NCBI GenBank assembly: GCA_003996215.1
Contig: QJPP01000830.1
Coordinates: 186,001 to 250,000 of the forward strand
Reading direction: 5' to 3'
DNA: 64,000 nucleotides
Source of the DNA: Jaltomata sinuosa
Lineage: Eukaryota; Streptophyta; Magnoliopsida; Solanales; Solanaceae
The translations under genes were made by a program, and so were the position numbers. Shown here one piece after another: positions 1 through 10,652 of the stretch. The notes under the pieces are model-generated. The model made no database searches and was not told the DNA's origin. It saw only the letters and a list, made by a program, of their open reading frames with translations. Each line of letters opens with the position of its first letter. Position 1 is the first letter of the stretch.

Positions 1-2
1 AG

Positions 3-1171
3 GGGCTATTTAGTGGAGCTGCCCATGAGAATGACAACCGGCATATTTGGAATTTCATGGAGATTTGCCAACCATACATGATCCAAAATATCTCCCAAGA
101 GTCCATCCAATTGCGCCTATTCCCTTTCTCTTTGACGGGGAAAGCCACGACGTGGTTGGAAGAATTGCCGGATGGATCCATCACATATTGGTCCGAGTTG
201 GTTGAGGCATTTACCTCGAGATTCTTTCCTCCATCTCAAATGATGAAGTTAAGAGATGAGATTACCAACTTTAGGCAATTCCCGGATGAGCCTCTTTATG
301 AAGTTTGGCTACGATTCAAAAAGAAGCTTCTATTATGCCCAAACCATGAGTTGCCAGACAATGTGTTGCTCTAAAGCTTTTACCGGTCATTGAACTCTAC
401 GAACAAATTGGTGGCTGATAATCTTGGAGGTGGCACCTTCATGGACCTTGAGTTTCACATTGCCTCGGAGCTATTAGAACGAATGACCAAGACCAATCAA
501 GCTTGGCATACGAGAGATGCAGAAGTGTCAACTTCGGGAACGCCCTCAACAATCTTGATGAATGAAACAAGGAGAAAAGATGAGGAGCGAGATGAAGCTT
601 TGGCTAAAATGATGACACAAATTGACTTGATGGCCAAGCATATGATGGGAGATGGTGTTAAGAAGGTGAATGTAGTGAGTACACCAAAGGTTGAGTTAAA
701 TGATGTGGAGCTTATGACTGAGATTGATGGTAAGCTATGCTACGTGTCGACGGGTTCTCGCCCCGGGTATTATCTCCCCAGGGAGGAGAATCAAGGTTGG
801 ATTAGATACAAAGAGAGGGATAGAAATTGGCTTGAAAGAGATAAGGATGGTGATATTTTCAATCACCGGAGCTCGAATCCTTACATCCCCTCAAACAAAT
901 CAAATTCTATCTACCAACCGGGCACAAGCAATCCTGGCCAATCCAAGATAGAGGACATGTTGTCCTTGGTTCTTAAGAAGGTGGATAACACAAACTCGGG
1001 AGTAAGTGAGCTAAAGAGGGAGGTCTCTACAAACTTCACCAAATGGTAAGCTCCCACAGTGCCTCGATCAAACATCTTGAGGCCCAAATGACCCACCTAT
1101 CAAGCCAAATGAACCCACAGATGAAGGGAACGTTGCCTAGCGACACCGTCAACAACCCCAAAAATGAATGA
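3..1171 (+). pseudogene. Athila/Tat-type Gag, broken
   Basis: Gag is the capsid and nucleic-acid-binding polyprotein that packages retrotransposon RNA in cytoplasmic particles. The frame is open from base 3 and shows the plant Retrotrans_gag core (HIWNFMEICQ, then RLFPFSLTGKATTWL at about residues 37-51, then TSRFFPPSQMMKLRDEI). A TAA at 372-374 interrupts it. The same frame resumes with FYRSLNSTNKLVADNLGGG and runs to a TAA at 1047-1049. A shift near 1043 restores a further 42 codons ending at the TGA of 1169-1171, including IKHLEAQMTHLSSQMNP and a final NPKNE, typical of the Gag C-terminus in this lineage. The N-terminus is outside the window. One nonsense codon and one frameshift make it a pseudogene. 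Confidence 0.85.
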
Positions 1172-2987
1172 GGATTAAGGTAACATCATCGTGCCGCGAC
1201 ATTAAATCAAGCGCTGCTTGGGAGGCAACCCAAGTTTTTTTATTTATTTTTGGTTATTGTTTGTTACTTTTGATGTTCTATAGGGAATGCATGGAATGGA
1301 AACGTGGACAAAGGAAAACAAGGCAAAAATATGCCGTGTGGTGGATGGTGTAGACCGCACAAGCAATTGTGCGTGTCACACAGCCAACCGTACACCAAAA
1401 CAGAGGGCCTGGATGAAAAGTGAAATATGGAGGTGACATGTGCTGGGCTGTGCGGGGCGCACAAGCCCAAGTGCATGTCGCACCTCCATCGCACCAGAAA
1501 ATAAATGCCTGGGTAAGCCCAAGAGAGAAAAAGAGGGCATGTGCGATACACCATGCGGTCCGCACCTTGCCTGGTGTGAATCGCATGTTGCGGCGCACAT
1601 GAGGTAAATTTGAATTTTTTAATTGACCTAAACCATTGACTGACCCAACCCGGAGATGACCCGGCCGACTCTTCTTCTTCTTTTTTCTTTTAAAACCGCC
1701 TCTCTCTTCTTTTTCGACCATCTTTCTCCATAACTCTCACAATCCTCCACCAAAATTCTCTCCAAACCCCTCAAACTCCCACAAATCCTTCTCCTCTTCT
1801 CACCCCATCTTCTCCACCACTTCTCCACGTCGCCGCCGTCATTCTCTGGGAGGTCTTGTGGGTCACCATTGTTGGAATTCAAAAAGCTTTGATTTTCGTT
1901 CTTTCCTTCATAATATTCACTTGTGGTAAGTTCCCCAATGTTTAATAGTTGTTTTTATGATTTTTGGGAACTCATATTGTGAAGCATGCTTAATATACTA
2001 GCCATGTTGATAATGGGTGAGATCCAAAAATTTTAGGTCCCCAATTTTGAGTTGTAATGATGAATTTTTTAATGTCAACTTGGTAGATTGTAAATCTTGA
2101 CTATGTATGTCGATTGATAGTACTGTTTAGCCTTAATATCTATGATGGGGTGAAGTCTGAGTAATCCACTTATGACTAGTTCTTGATTTGGCCCGATGAT
2201 AGATCGGGTGACGTTGTTCTTAAGGGCAAGTCATCAGTAGTCACAAGGTTTTGATTGGTAATTGATAATTGAGGTTGAATATTGCTGATTGTATGCCCAT
2301 GATCCTTATTGAAAATCTAGTTGGGTTGTATGATCTTGTGAGGGGAGGAGGTTAATTGTTGTTATGCTCGTTGGTGACCATGGTTGCAAGGAAGGCTTGA
2401 TGTTCCCGATGATAGATGGGGTAACGTCCATCTTAAGGGAAGTTGTTGAGTCCTTTTTTGTTGGTTATGTGTTAATGGAAAATCTGGGAAGTCTGAGTAC
2501 CCAGAAGTTATGGTCATGAAACCCCTTTTCCCCCTCTGTTATTATGAATTAGTTGCGTGTGGTGCTAAGTGCTGAAACATATATTGCTCTATGGATCATA
2601 TGCGTAACTCACAAGAACACAAGGTACCAAAAATTCTAATAGTTCCTTTGTGCATGTCGCATACGATGCATAGATCTTGACATGCGGGTTGCACAAGGCG
2701 TTACACCAAGTTGAAAAGAAAGTGCAGAACACTGACTTAAAGAGCGAAGCTTGATGCGACACACACTTATGATGGTGCGGATCGCACCAGCTTCGCACAT
2801 CAACAAAACAATTTCCTGAAGGTTCTGTTGGCTTGTGTGACAGCACTTCCAACATGCACTCTTCATAGTGCATTTCACATGTGGTCCGCACAACACAACA
2901 GACACCTACTTTGCTTTCTAATCTATTGCATTCCCCCCTTAGTAGATTTTGTTTTGTTTTTTGGCTCACAATATTTGGATGCAAACT
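1172..2987 (+). other. Untranslated spacer between gag and the late ORF
   Basis: No coding region is supported here. The stretch holds the hairpin at 1217-1234, two clusters of short palindromic words built on GTGCG and CGCAC (about 1330-1600 and 2640-2900), and a pyrimidine-rich tract around 1660-1820. The antisense open frames between 1264 and 1882 are cysteine- and histidine-rich by composition only and match no family I know. Confidence 0.6.
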
Positions 2988-4286
2988 ATGTCTTCTAACA
3001 GGGGTAACATCGAGAGGAGATCACGTAGGCCAACCGCTCCCTCCTCCTCCAAGCCAACATCAAAAGGGAAGAAGAAAGTCTCATCGGCCCGTTATCAAGC
3101 CTCAGAGGAGGAGAGAGTTCGGTTTGGAATGGAGAGCATGAAAGTAATCTATGATCATGATAGGGGCAGGTCCTTCAATAAGGAGAAAAGATTCAACCTG
3201 AATGCAGTGGGGGATAATCTGCCCAACATCCCCACTCAGTTTGCTAAGCGCCACTGGCAACCATTTCAAGAAGTACCCGAGAACTATTACAAGGAGTTGG
3301 TCCGTGAGTTTTTTGCTTTATACCAAGCCACCCAAGATGCTAGAGTCCACAAAGGGGGTTGTGAGAAATTTCCCACATTGGACTCTGTTATAGTTAGGGG
3401 GAAAGAAGTCCATATCACACCAGCTGCCATTAATGCCATCTACTGGAGTAGTCCAATCGAGGTAGCACCTACCCTAATAGAGAAGTTGCTTCTTAGGCGC
3501 AAGCCTCTCGAGTGGGCTGCCCCCATCATTGCTCCTGATACACCCTTCTGGGCCACCATAGAAGGTGAAATCCCCCGTCTGATGTTGTACTTTAAGGCTT
3601 TCTTGTGGTGTGACTTAGTGCGCACCCGTATTATACCATCTTAGAATGACCAAAAGATCACACACGATGGATCCATGTTGATAACTGCAATCATGGCAGG
3701 AGATCATGTCAATGTGGGAGAGGTCATTGCGTTGGTGATCAAAAGGAAGTCCCAAAGGAGTGGTGATGCTTTTCCTTTCCCGGTATTGATCAAAAAATTA
3801 TGTGCACAAGCCGGTATCCCCTTCTTCAATTGTGATACTCCTACCCCTTCCATTGGTGTATTGGATATTGACAAAAAGACTAACTGGGATGCTCCCTGAT
3901 TCAAAAGGCCTAGGGTTGAAGCATCGGTGGAAGCCGAGGATGATGACTCGGATGTAGACATGCATACTTCTACTCTTTTGCCTACTGCCTCACAAGGACA
4001 CACTCCTCCAGCTACAGCACCCAGAGAGCCACTTAACCTTCAAGATATGGTTGACAAAGCATATAATCATGAGAGGCAGCTGAAGGATCTGTCATATGAT
4101 CTCCCGGGGTTGATTGGGAGGGCAGTCAAAGTAGCCATGAAAGAAATGGTGGAAAGTACTCTCGACCTACAGAAACGAGTGGATGCGTGCGAGTGGTCTC
4201 TCAAGTCCATTAGGTCAGACATGGCCAAGGTAAAACAAAAAAGCACCGATAATCCAAGAGAACTTGTCCACATTGCCTCCACCTAG
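2988..4286 (+). pseudogene. Late ORF with 'putative plant transposon protein' domain
   Basis: In Athila-type elements a reading frame downstream of pol encodes a protein of unknown function that annotation pipelines often label 'putative plant transposon protein domain'. Here one frame runs from the ATG at 2988 (another in-frame ATG lies at 2979) to 4286, broken by TAG at 3642-3644 and TGA at 3897-3899. Visible parts are a basic Ser/Lys-rich head, the core (ANRHWQPF-like block ending FQEVPENYYKELVREFFALY, then VRGKEVHITPAAINAIYW), a C-terminal acidic patch and a predicted coiled stretch (YNHERQLKDLSYDLPGLIG to the end). It is about 430 codons with stops read through. The function is unknown and I do not assign an envelope role. 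Confidence 0.7.
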
Positions 4287-4447
4287 GAGGATTTTTGGCC
4301 CGTTGGATTACTTGTTTGCTTCATATGCATCCGAAGAGCTGCCCGGTCATGAGGAGGAGGAAGCAGAAGATGATGAGGACTAGATCCTACAGGGAGTTCC
4401 ACCTTTTCCCATTGTACTATGAGCATTGAGGATAATGCTTCTTTCAT

Positions 4448-4459
4448 GGGAGGAGGTGG
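4448..4459 (+). promoter_or_regulatory. Polypurine tract of the Athila-like element
   Basis: The run GGGAGGAGGTGG lies 162 bases after the late ORF, preceded by a block (CATTGAGGATAATGCTTC) of a kind that I recall preceding the 3' LTR in this lineage. It would prime plus-strand DNA synthesis. The LTR that should follow is absent because chromovirus sequence begins within a few bases. Confidence 0.55.
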
Positions 4460-4465
4460 CTTTCT

Positions 4466-5299
4466 TTACTTGATTTTTAGTGTCCGTGAGTAGGCTTGAT
4501 ACAATTTATTGCCCTTGTCGTGTCTGCCTCTGGACTTCTGATGGCCAAAACCTGAACTCTCAGATCTAGCCCTCTTGTTATCCCTATCTATCTCCCTAAG
4601 CTTGTCTCCCTCGATTTGGTGAGCATGGGTCATGAGTCTGGAAATGTTCATATCACTCAATAGCATAGCAGACCTACACTCTTTCTTCACCTTATTTGAA
4701 ACCCCATAGATAAACTTATTAATCTGATAATGCGGGTCTGCTACCATAGAGTGGGCATACCTAGACAACTGAGTAAACTTCAAAATGTACTCTTGGACTG
4801 ACATCGACCCCTGTCTCAAGATCACAAACTCTTCAGCTTTCGCTTGCCTGAAATCTCGAGGAAAGAACCAATCGAGGAAGGCCCTCTTGAAACACTCCTA
4901 AATTATATCGACCTCATCCCTAGCTCTAGCTTCCTTCAGTTATGAGAACCAGATATGAGCCATATCCTTGAGTTGATAGGACGCGAGCTCCACACAATCA
5001 ACATCACCCACTTGCATAACATCAAAGATCTTATTCGCCTCATCAATAAAGCTAAGTGGGTTCTCACTCACCTTTGAACCCCAAAATTCATGTGGGTTCA
5101 TTCGGATAAAATCATGAACCCGAGCCGCTACACCACCTTGATGGTGAATGGGAATAAGAGCTGGCTGGTTGGCCTGAGCGGCCATGGTCTGGGCTAGCAA
5201 ATGGATGGCATTCCTGAACTCCTCATTTATGACCTCGAGGGCCGGAACTTGAGGGGTAGCATTCTGAGCGGCTCGGTGATACATAGCACGTTGAGGCAT
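4466..5299 (-). pseudogene. Chromovirus Gag, broken
   Basis: The minus-strand frame starts with ATG at 5299. It carries the Gag core FIRMNPHEFWGSKV, the conserved LASYQLKDMAHIWF, then LRQGSMSVQEYILKFTQLSR and the tail MLLSDMNISRLMTHAHQIEG. TAA at 4940-4942 and TAG at 4898-4900 break it. All pieces share one frame, so no indel is needed to join them. The zinc knuckle region is not reached before the element is cut. This copy keeps CAG (Gln) in GHQKSRG near 4540, where both plus-strand copies have TAG. It is the same family as the gags at 16303 and 53875. Confidence 0.85.
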
Positions 5300-5491
5300 A
5301 ATCTAAAACGTAAAAAAAGAGGATTAGAAGGACGTTAGAGTTAAACTTTATTGCATGATATAATCATGAAGGAAGTGAACTTTTTATAAGACATCTCATA
5401 GCCTCTCCCTCATATGTGTGGCGCACTTCACACACATGAACGAGATTCTACTCGATGCAGCTTCACACATCCTAGGACCCTTGAACCTGAG

Positions 5492-5503
5492 TCTCTGATA
5501 CCA
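5492..5503 (-). promoter_or_regulatory. Primer binding site, tRNA-iMet type
   Basis: On the minus strand this reads TGGTATCAGAGA immediately inside the LTR, after a few spacer bases. It matches the TGGTATCAGAGC complementary to the 3' end of plant initiator methionine tRNA except at the last base. Confidence 0.75.
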
Positions 5504-5507
5504 AGTT

Positions 5508-7785
5508 TGTCATGCCCTGAGGCTACCCCCTAGATGTAACACAGGATTCGAAACACAAGTGCTCCAGATTAACCCTTGGTCATAGCATAATCAGAAATCA
5601 ATTCAAGAAATATAGCAGAAGCATACTAGATATAAATAGGCGACCATAACTTAAATAAGGACAAGGCTTAAGAAGTACCCACTTCATATAACGGAAAACA
5701 AGTCTAGCTATGTCTGAAGCCTTTAAACTATCATAAGAGCTGATGGGAAAAGACCCCAACTAGCTTGAGAAATCCGAAGAAAATAACTAGTTTTGGGGTG
5801 TAACATTGTGGTTGTTCCCTCTCCTTTCAGTCGAGTGACTACGTACTTATCCTTACCGAGAAAAAAGAGTTCGGTACCTTCCCTTTTAATTGAGAGAAGG
5901 ACTCGGAATTGACTCCCCTCGATTCGAGATCTGAAAGAAGGGTATGGAGTTTATCCAAGGAATGCTCTCCCATGGCGGTACGCGGATTCTCGAGGGCCCG
6001 AGCTCCCCGTTCCAGCCAAAAGAGAAATAGGTCTACTACTGGCCCTCGAATAATAAGGTCTCACCACTAGAAACTGGGACTCCAGCAAGATCTATCCATG
6101 AGTGTGAGGGAACGAACCTGAATTTGCATCATCAAAGGATGCAGTGCAAAATATGCGTCAGTACTATAGGATGTACTTAGTATGTGAGATAAGCAAGAGT
6201 CTAACATAAACATGCTAAATAAACTTGTAAACTGAAATCATGCTATAGGTGTAAAACTGAAATGCAAGAGACTCAATATAATGCCAAAGAAAGTTATTCA
6301 AATATCATAGTAATCATAAGGATCCTGAAATCTGAAGGCAAAGAGTCAATGCATTTTAAAACCTGATACTATTTCTGTGGGAGGTTCTCTAACCGACATA
6401 GACCATGTGAGCTACATAGAATCTGATGTATGCGCCGTATCGAAAGGACCCAATATACCTTGCCAGGGTATAGAGGCATGACTGTGGTGTGATCACTAAA
6501 TTTGATGCCCAACTGAGGGGACTTAGAACCTACGGGGGAACGTAGTTATGGGACTAAGAGTACTCTCACCCTATCCAACTCTGTGCTAATACTACTCCCA
6601 AAAATATATACATATAGCTCATAATACTTATGACATATCTGATGTCAAAACTGTTCATAGCTTAGGTAGACATATCTGGATGCCAAACCTTTCATAAAAC
6701 ATAGGGATATATCTAATGTCCAAAACTGTTGGAAAATCATAAAGACATATCTGATGTCATGCAATTCATAAGTCGTGAATCTTGAAGCTTTGCAAAACCA
6801 TAATTCAAAATATACTTTCCTTTCTAATATCATAACTTGAAGAATTAGGCATGCATTTTCATTGAAATAGAGGTCATGCTATCTAAACATGCCAATTTTA
6901 CTTGAAGACATGCAATTCAATGAAATTATGCTAAAATTCATCATCAACATATGGGATTTTGAAATCAATTAAGAAATATTAATCGAATCATAAATAAACC
7001 ATGAGAAACCATGAATCGGTGCATAAAAACTGATTTCATAAGCTTTTCCTAATTTATATCAAAACCCTAATTTCACAAGTTCATAATTCAAAATAAGAAT
7101 TAGGGGTTTTGGGCACAAGGGTTAAAGAAACTCATTGTTGGATACCCATATTCATGGATTGAAGCTAACCCACTTAAAATTAAAAAGAAAAGGAGACTTG
7201 ATCATGGAGCTTGAAGGAGTTCTTTTCCTTCATGGGAGGTGAATGAAGATTTGAGAAGGGACTTAGGCTAATGAGGGTGAAAAGCCTACTAGAATTAGTC
7301 AAAACAACCTAATTTAGGAGTTAAAAGGGTTGGCAAATATAAAAATACCCCTGGGACTTAATTAAGAAAAAGTTGTTTTAAAGCTCGGCTTCAGGTTCCA
7401 CGAGTCCCTTCCACGGACCGTAGAACTTCTCACGGCTCGTGGACTTGAGACGTTGTTCCTGAGCCAAAATTTTAGGCTACGGATAACTTTCCACGGACTA
7501 ACAGGACGACCCATAGAAACTTTTATGAGTCGTGGAACTAATTCGTGGTTTCAGTAAAAATGATCACACTCTGCATGAGTTCCATGACCCGTGGAAGCTT
7601 CCACAAACCGTGATACTGACTCATGGTTCTCAGACATGCGGGTGATCCACAGGATTGGAATCATGAGTCCTTTCCATGATTCATAGAATTTTCCACGACT
7701 CGTGGACTTGACCCATGATCCTGGAAGCTCAAAATTTCTGAAGTTTTCTGAGTTTAAAAGCTGAATTAATTTCCGAGGTGTTGCA
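5508..7785 (-). repeat. Chromovirus LTR (5' LTR of copy A-)
   Basis: The LTR runs from 7785 (TGCAACACC on the minus strand) to 5508 (CATGACA end). At 2278 bases it is about 200 longer than its sister at 40930-43003, mostly because of the insert at 5789-6017. The 7380-7740 part is dense in short interrupted palindromes of the CCACGG...CCGTGG type. The flanking bases on the right are TAAAG, the same as at 43004, showing that both LTRs sit at one ancestral junction. Confidence 0.85.
5789..6017. other. Extra segment in one LTR, possibly organellar DNA
   Basis: About 229 bases here are absent from the sister LTR at 40930-43003, where the flanking words (GAAAACAAC and AAGAGAAATAGG) are adjacent. 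They are also absent from the plus-strand LTRs. The segment is richer in GC than its surroundings and lacks the A/T runs typical of them. It shows no target duplication that I can see. A nuclear insertion of mitochondrial or plastid DNA is one reading, but I cannot name the source. Confidence 0.5.
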
Positions 7786-8048
7786 TAAAGTCATCTATAA
7801 TCCACTGGCCCCACCTTCTGAGGAATCTCAAAGGGTCCAATATATCTTGGACTTAACTTTCCTCACTTTACAAACTGCGTAACACCCTTCATAAGTGAGA
7901 CTTTGAAAAAAACTCTCACCTTTCATAAAGTTCATATCTCTAACTTTCCTGTCCGTATACTCTTTCTGTCAGCTTTATGACGCTAAAAGTTTCACTTTAA
8001 TAAGATCTCGATTAGAGATATTAATACGTCCAAATTATACCTTCCTTA
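7786..8048 (-). pseudogene. Integrase C-terminal scrap of another gypsy element
   Basis: Read on the minus strand this translates, with stops and a shift, into the end of a Ty3/gypsy integrase: a QKEY-TDRKVRDMNFMKG block, then FKVSLMKGV and KLSPRYIGPFEI, the GPY/F module. The sequence differs from the integrase ends at 20300 and 38619 (which read GPYRIL or GPYEIL), so it comes from a different subfamily. It is bounded by a chromovirus LTR at 7785 and an Athila/Tat-like LTR at 8049. The second copy is at 43004-43267. Confidence 0.7.
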
Positions 8049-9404
8049 AAAAGTATAAGCGATCATTGTCAAATATAGAACCCAACAAAAGTTAGGGTAG
8101 AATCCCACAGGGAATATGGTGAAAATTAAGTCGTTAGTAGTTCAAATGACTAATGGTCAATAATTTCTTGAAAATGGGGGGATTTTATAGTGATCAATCT
8201 TTGTTTAGTCCTTGGCTAAATTAAATAGCAATTAACAAATAAGAATCAATAGATAAAGTGAACTAGGAATGTGTTCACCATGGCTTTGTAACAACTTTGT
8301 GTCAATGTTCATACAGACTCGTTTCATAAGCATAATACGAAGTAATTGAATTCAACATTACATCTAATCGTTTCTCAACCAAATAGATGATTTTCTTTTC
8401 AATTCATTCGAACTTGAAAAGATGAAATACAAAACCCAATTAATTCTCCAAGTTGATTAACCTTGCTAAAGCGTTATTCATTACACTGGGGTTAGAAGCC
8501 TCGAATCCTTGTTTTTAATCCTTTTTACCCAGTTTTAACTTCTTGATTAAAGAAAATCAAACATAGGCTTGTTCTAATTTTTGCAACCATTAGAAAGTAG
8601 TAAAAATGGAAGATTAACAAAGTATAATGCATACAATATGACCCTGATATCACAAACAACCTAGATTGTCACTTTGCCATGGATCCCACAACCCTAGTTG
8701 TGGGGGTTTAGCTACTCATGAATAAAGAAGGAGAGAAAGCAATGATATTCATATTAGAAGAAGAATCCTTACAATATATGAAACACCCACTTCAATTCTC
8801 CAATAAAAACTAAGCAAAATAATTCCCAAGATTAAGAGCAAGAAATGTAACGTGCATTTTTTGGCTCGTTACTTATGTTTCAAAACCAAGAAAAATATCT
8901 AATAATGAATAACAATTGAAATTAGCCCTAACACTGGGTATTTATAGTTGTCCAAAAAAATAAAATCCAAAAATAGAATTCGAAATCTCCACATCCATCA
9001 TGAAGACTTGGATGGTGGTTCATCAGCATTGTGATGACTCTTCAGGTGAGTCATCACAAGTTCCAATGACCTAGGCCATTTCTTTCTTAGCTTGACGGGT
9101 TGGGTGAAGACTCGCCAAGGTCGTGATGACTCATCACCAGAGTCTCCACCTAATCCAGGGATGTTGTCTGGCGCTACTTAGCTTGGTGACTTAAGTGATG
9201 ACCCTCCATGACCTTGGAGATTCATCATGGGAGTCATCACACATAAAGTGAGACCCATTTTAGTGCAATTTCCATCTTTTTCTATCTTGGTTAAGTTTCC
9301 TGGAAGATTAACACATACATCATTAAATCTAATAATGGTTGCTCAAAAACTAGCGTATATTCTTGGTTAAAAGAGTCAAATATGTCATAGAATACTGACA
9401 CACC
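8049..9404 (-). repeat. Athila/Tat-like LTR, minus strand
   Basis: The bounds come from comparison with 43268-44611. In that copy the minus-strand sequence starts TGATGTGTCGG next to a polypurine tract and ends TTCA. It is about 1.35 kb and untranslated. The block near 8060-8120 (GATCATTGTCAAATATA, then AATCCCACAGGGAATATGG) recurs in diverged form at 26800-26870, inside another Athila/Tat-type LTR, which supports the lineage call. A palindrome cluster (GTGATGACTCATCAC at 9123-9137) lies at about 9000-9250. Confidence 0.6.
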
Positions 9405-10060
9405 AACACCCTCAACTTAGAACATTCGCTTGTCCTTAAGCAAAATGACAACACAAATAGAATAGATGACTCAAAGAAAAGAAACACAAAATGAATCTAT
9501 AGCAATCAATAGCATTCATCATTTACACAGAACTCAGCCACCCTAACAAATTCCAAAATGTTTGAAATTCTAATTAGTAGGGATTTCAACATGTCATTAT
9601 GATGTGATAGAAAAACATACATACACACACTAAAGTTATCCCAACAGTAAGCGGATGATAATGATTTCCCAGTGCCTCTCACTACAAAGTAGTCCCACAC
9701 ATAAGATTCGGGACTAATAAAGCTACACTCACAGTCACAAAAGATTTCAAACACTGCACATGCGATACCATCTTGTAATGAGGCTTCAGGTGCAAGTAGG
9801 ATACATTTGGAGATTAGTGACTAAACCCTCCTTGGAACCACCGACCTACTATTTTCGCTCAAGCTTATTTAATCCACTTCTGCTCACCTTTGATTCTGTT
9901 AGTTTTAGCTACATGTGTGGCTTTCTTATAACTTGACTACTCTTTTTCTTTTTCATTCTTTTTCTTTTGCACACACCTACACTTTTCATGCTATCAAATA
10001 GCCACTTTCCTAATACCCATTGCACTTTTCATGTCCTCTATAGTAGCCACCCCCAACTTA
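9405..10060 (-). other. Polypurine tract and 3' untranslated part of an Athila/Tat-like element
   Basis: Next to the LTR the minus strand reads TAAGTTGAGGGTGT (9405-9418), a polypurine-tract-like run preceded by a TTAAGGACAAGCGAATG block that I recall in plant Tat/Athila 3' ends. A second similar run, CCTAAGTTGGGGGTGG, lies at about 10046-10063. Nothing coding is seen between them. The equivalent in the duplicate block is 44612-45340. Confidence 0.5.
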
Positions 10061-10093
10061 GGTTGATTGCCTACTAGCCTCCCCTCAGAATAA

Positions 10094-10652
10094 AGTCCAC
10101 CACACTGCGAATATCAAGTCAAAACACCCCGTAGGAAAAGAAAGAATGCCTGAGGTTTGAGGTTGCCCCTAGCTATTGAGAATCTAAGTATCTTGAAACT
10201 CACCCTCTGGCTCAAAAAACCCGCTCTACTGCACCAGAATACAAACCACTAACTCTGAAAGCATTCAACATGTTACACTTCTGGCCCATATTGGCAGAAC
10301 CTATTCAACGGTGGAACCCTATGCAATGGACAACCTCTCAGAGAATCCACTAATTCAAACCTCCAACCCTCAGAACACAAGGGAGACCAATAATCTCAAC
10401 GTACCATTAGAACCGAAAGTAGCCCTGCCAACTTAGATCCACACAACCTGATCATATATGACACACCCCCGCTGACCCTCAAATTTATGCCGCTAAATCT
10501 ATCCAACCAAGGTAGAATGGGCCCCGTACTAACAATAACACTGATGGGATCTGGCAAGTCCATCCTAAACAACCAATTAGCCAAGTACCTGATGTCCAAG
10601 GCCAATGACCATTTTGAAACTCAAATAGAGAAGCTAAGTTGTTTGCACTACT
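10094..10652 (+). repeat. Left arm of a 0.55-kb inverted repeat
   Basis: This arm pairs with 12522-13074 in inverse orientation over its whole length with few differences by eye. Shared words include AGTCCACCACAC at the outer end and GCACTACT at the inner end. The spacer is about 1.87 kb. The same pair occurs at 45367-45926 and 47813-48363, so it predates the segmental duplication. Confidence 0.85.

Larger units (their letters stand above)
1..4463 (+). mobile_element. Athila-like LTR retrotransposon, internal part, pol missing
   Basis: A plus-strand Ty3/gypsy element enters the window in gag and runs to a polypurine tract near 4448. The order is gag, a long untranslated spacer, then a late open reading frame of the kind found downstream of pol in Athila-type plant elements. 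No protease, reverse transcriptase or integrase lies between gag and the spacer. The landmark hairpin at 1217-1234 (arms CTTGGG and CCCAAG) is, as I recall, normally seen just after pol, and here it follows the gag stop by about 45 bases. I infer a pol-deleted, non-autonomous derivative. The 5' LTR is outside the window and the 3' LTR is replaced by another element at about 4464. Confidence 0.75.
4464..7785 (-). mobile_element. Chromovirus fragment, minus strand (copy A-)
   Basis: Reading on the minus strand this is a full-length 5' LTR (7785 to 5508), a primer binding site, a leader of about 200 bases and a broken gag. It then stops at about 4464 against the Athila-like element. Protease, RT, RNase H, integrase and the 3' LTR are missing. 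Its LTR begins TGCAACACC (TGTAACACC in sister copies) and ends CATGACA, the termini seen in the other chromovirus copies of the window. The abrupt left edge points to deletion or recombination after insertion. Confidence 0.8.

Noticed and set aside
1264..1721. Cys/His/Trp-rich antisense open frames
   Set aside because: They overlap each other in several frames across the GTGCG palindrome cluster and have no family match I recognise.
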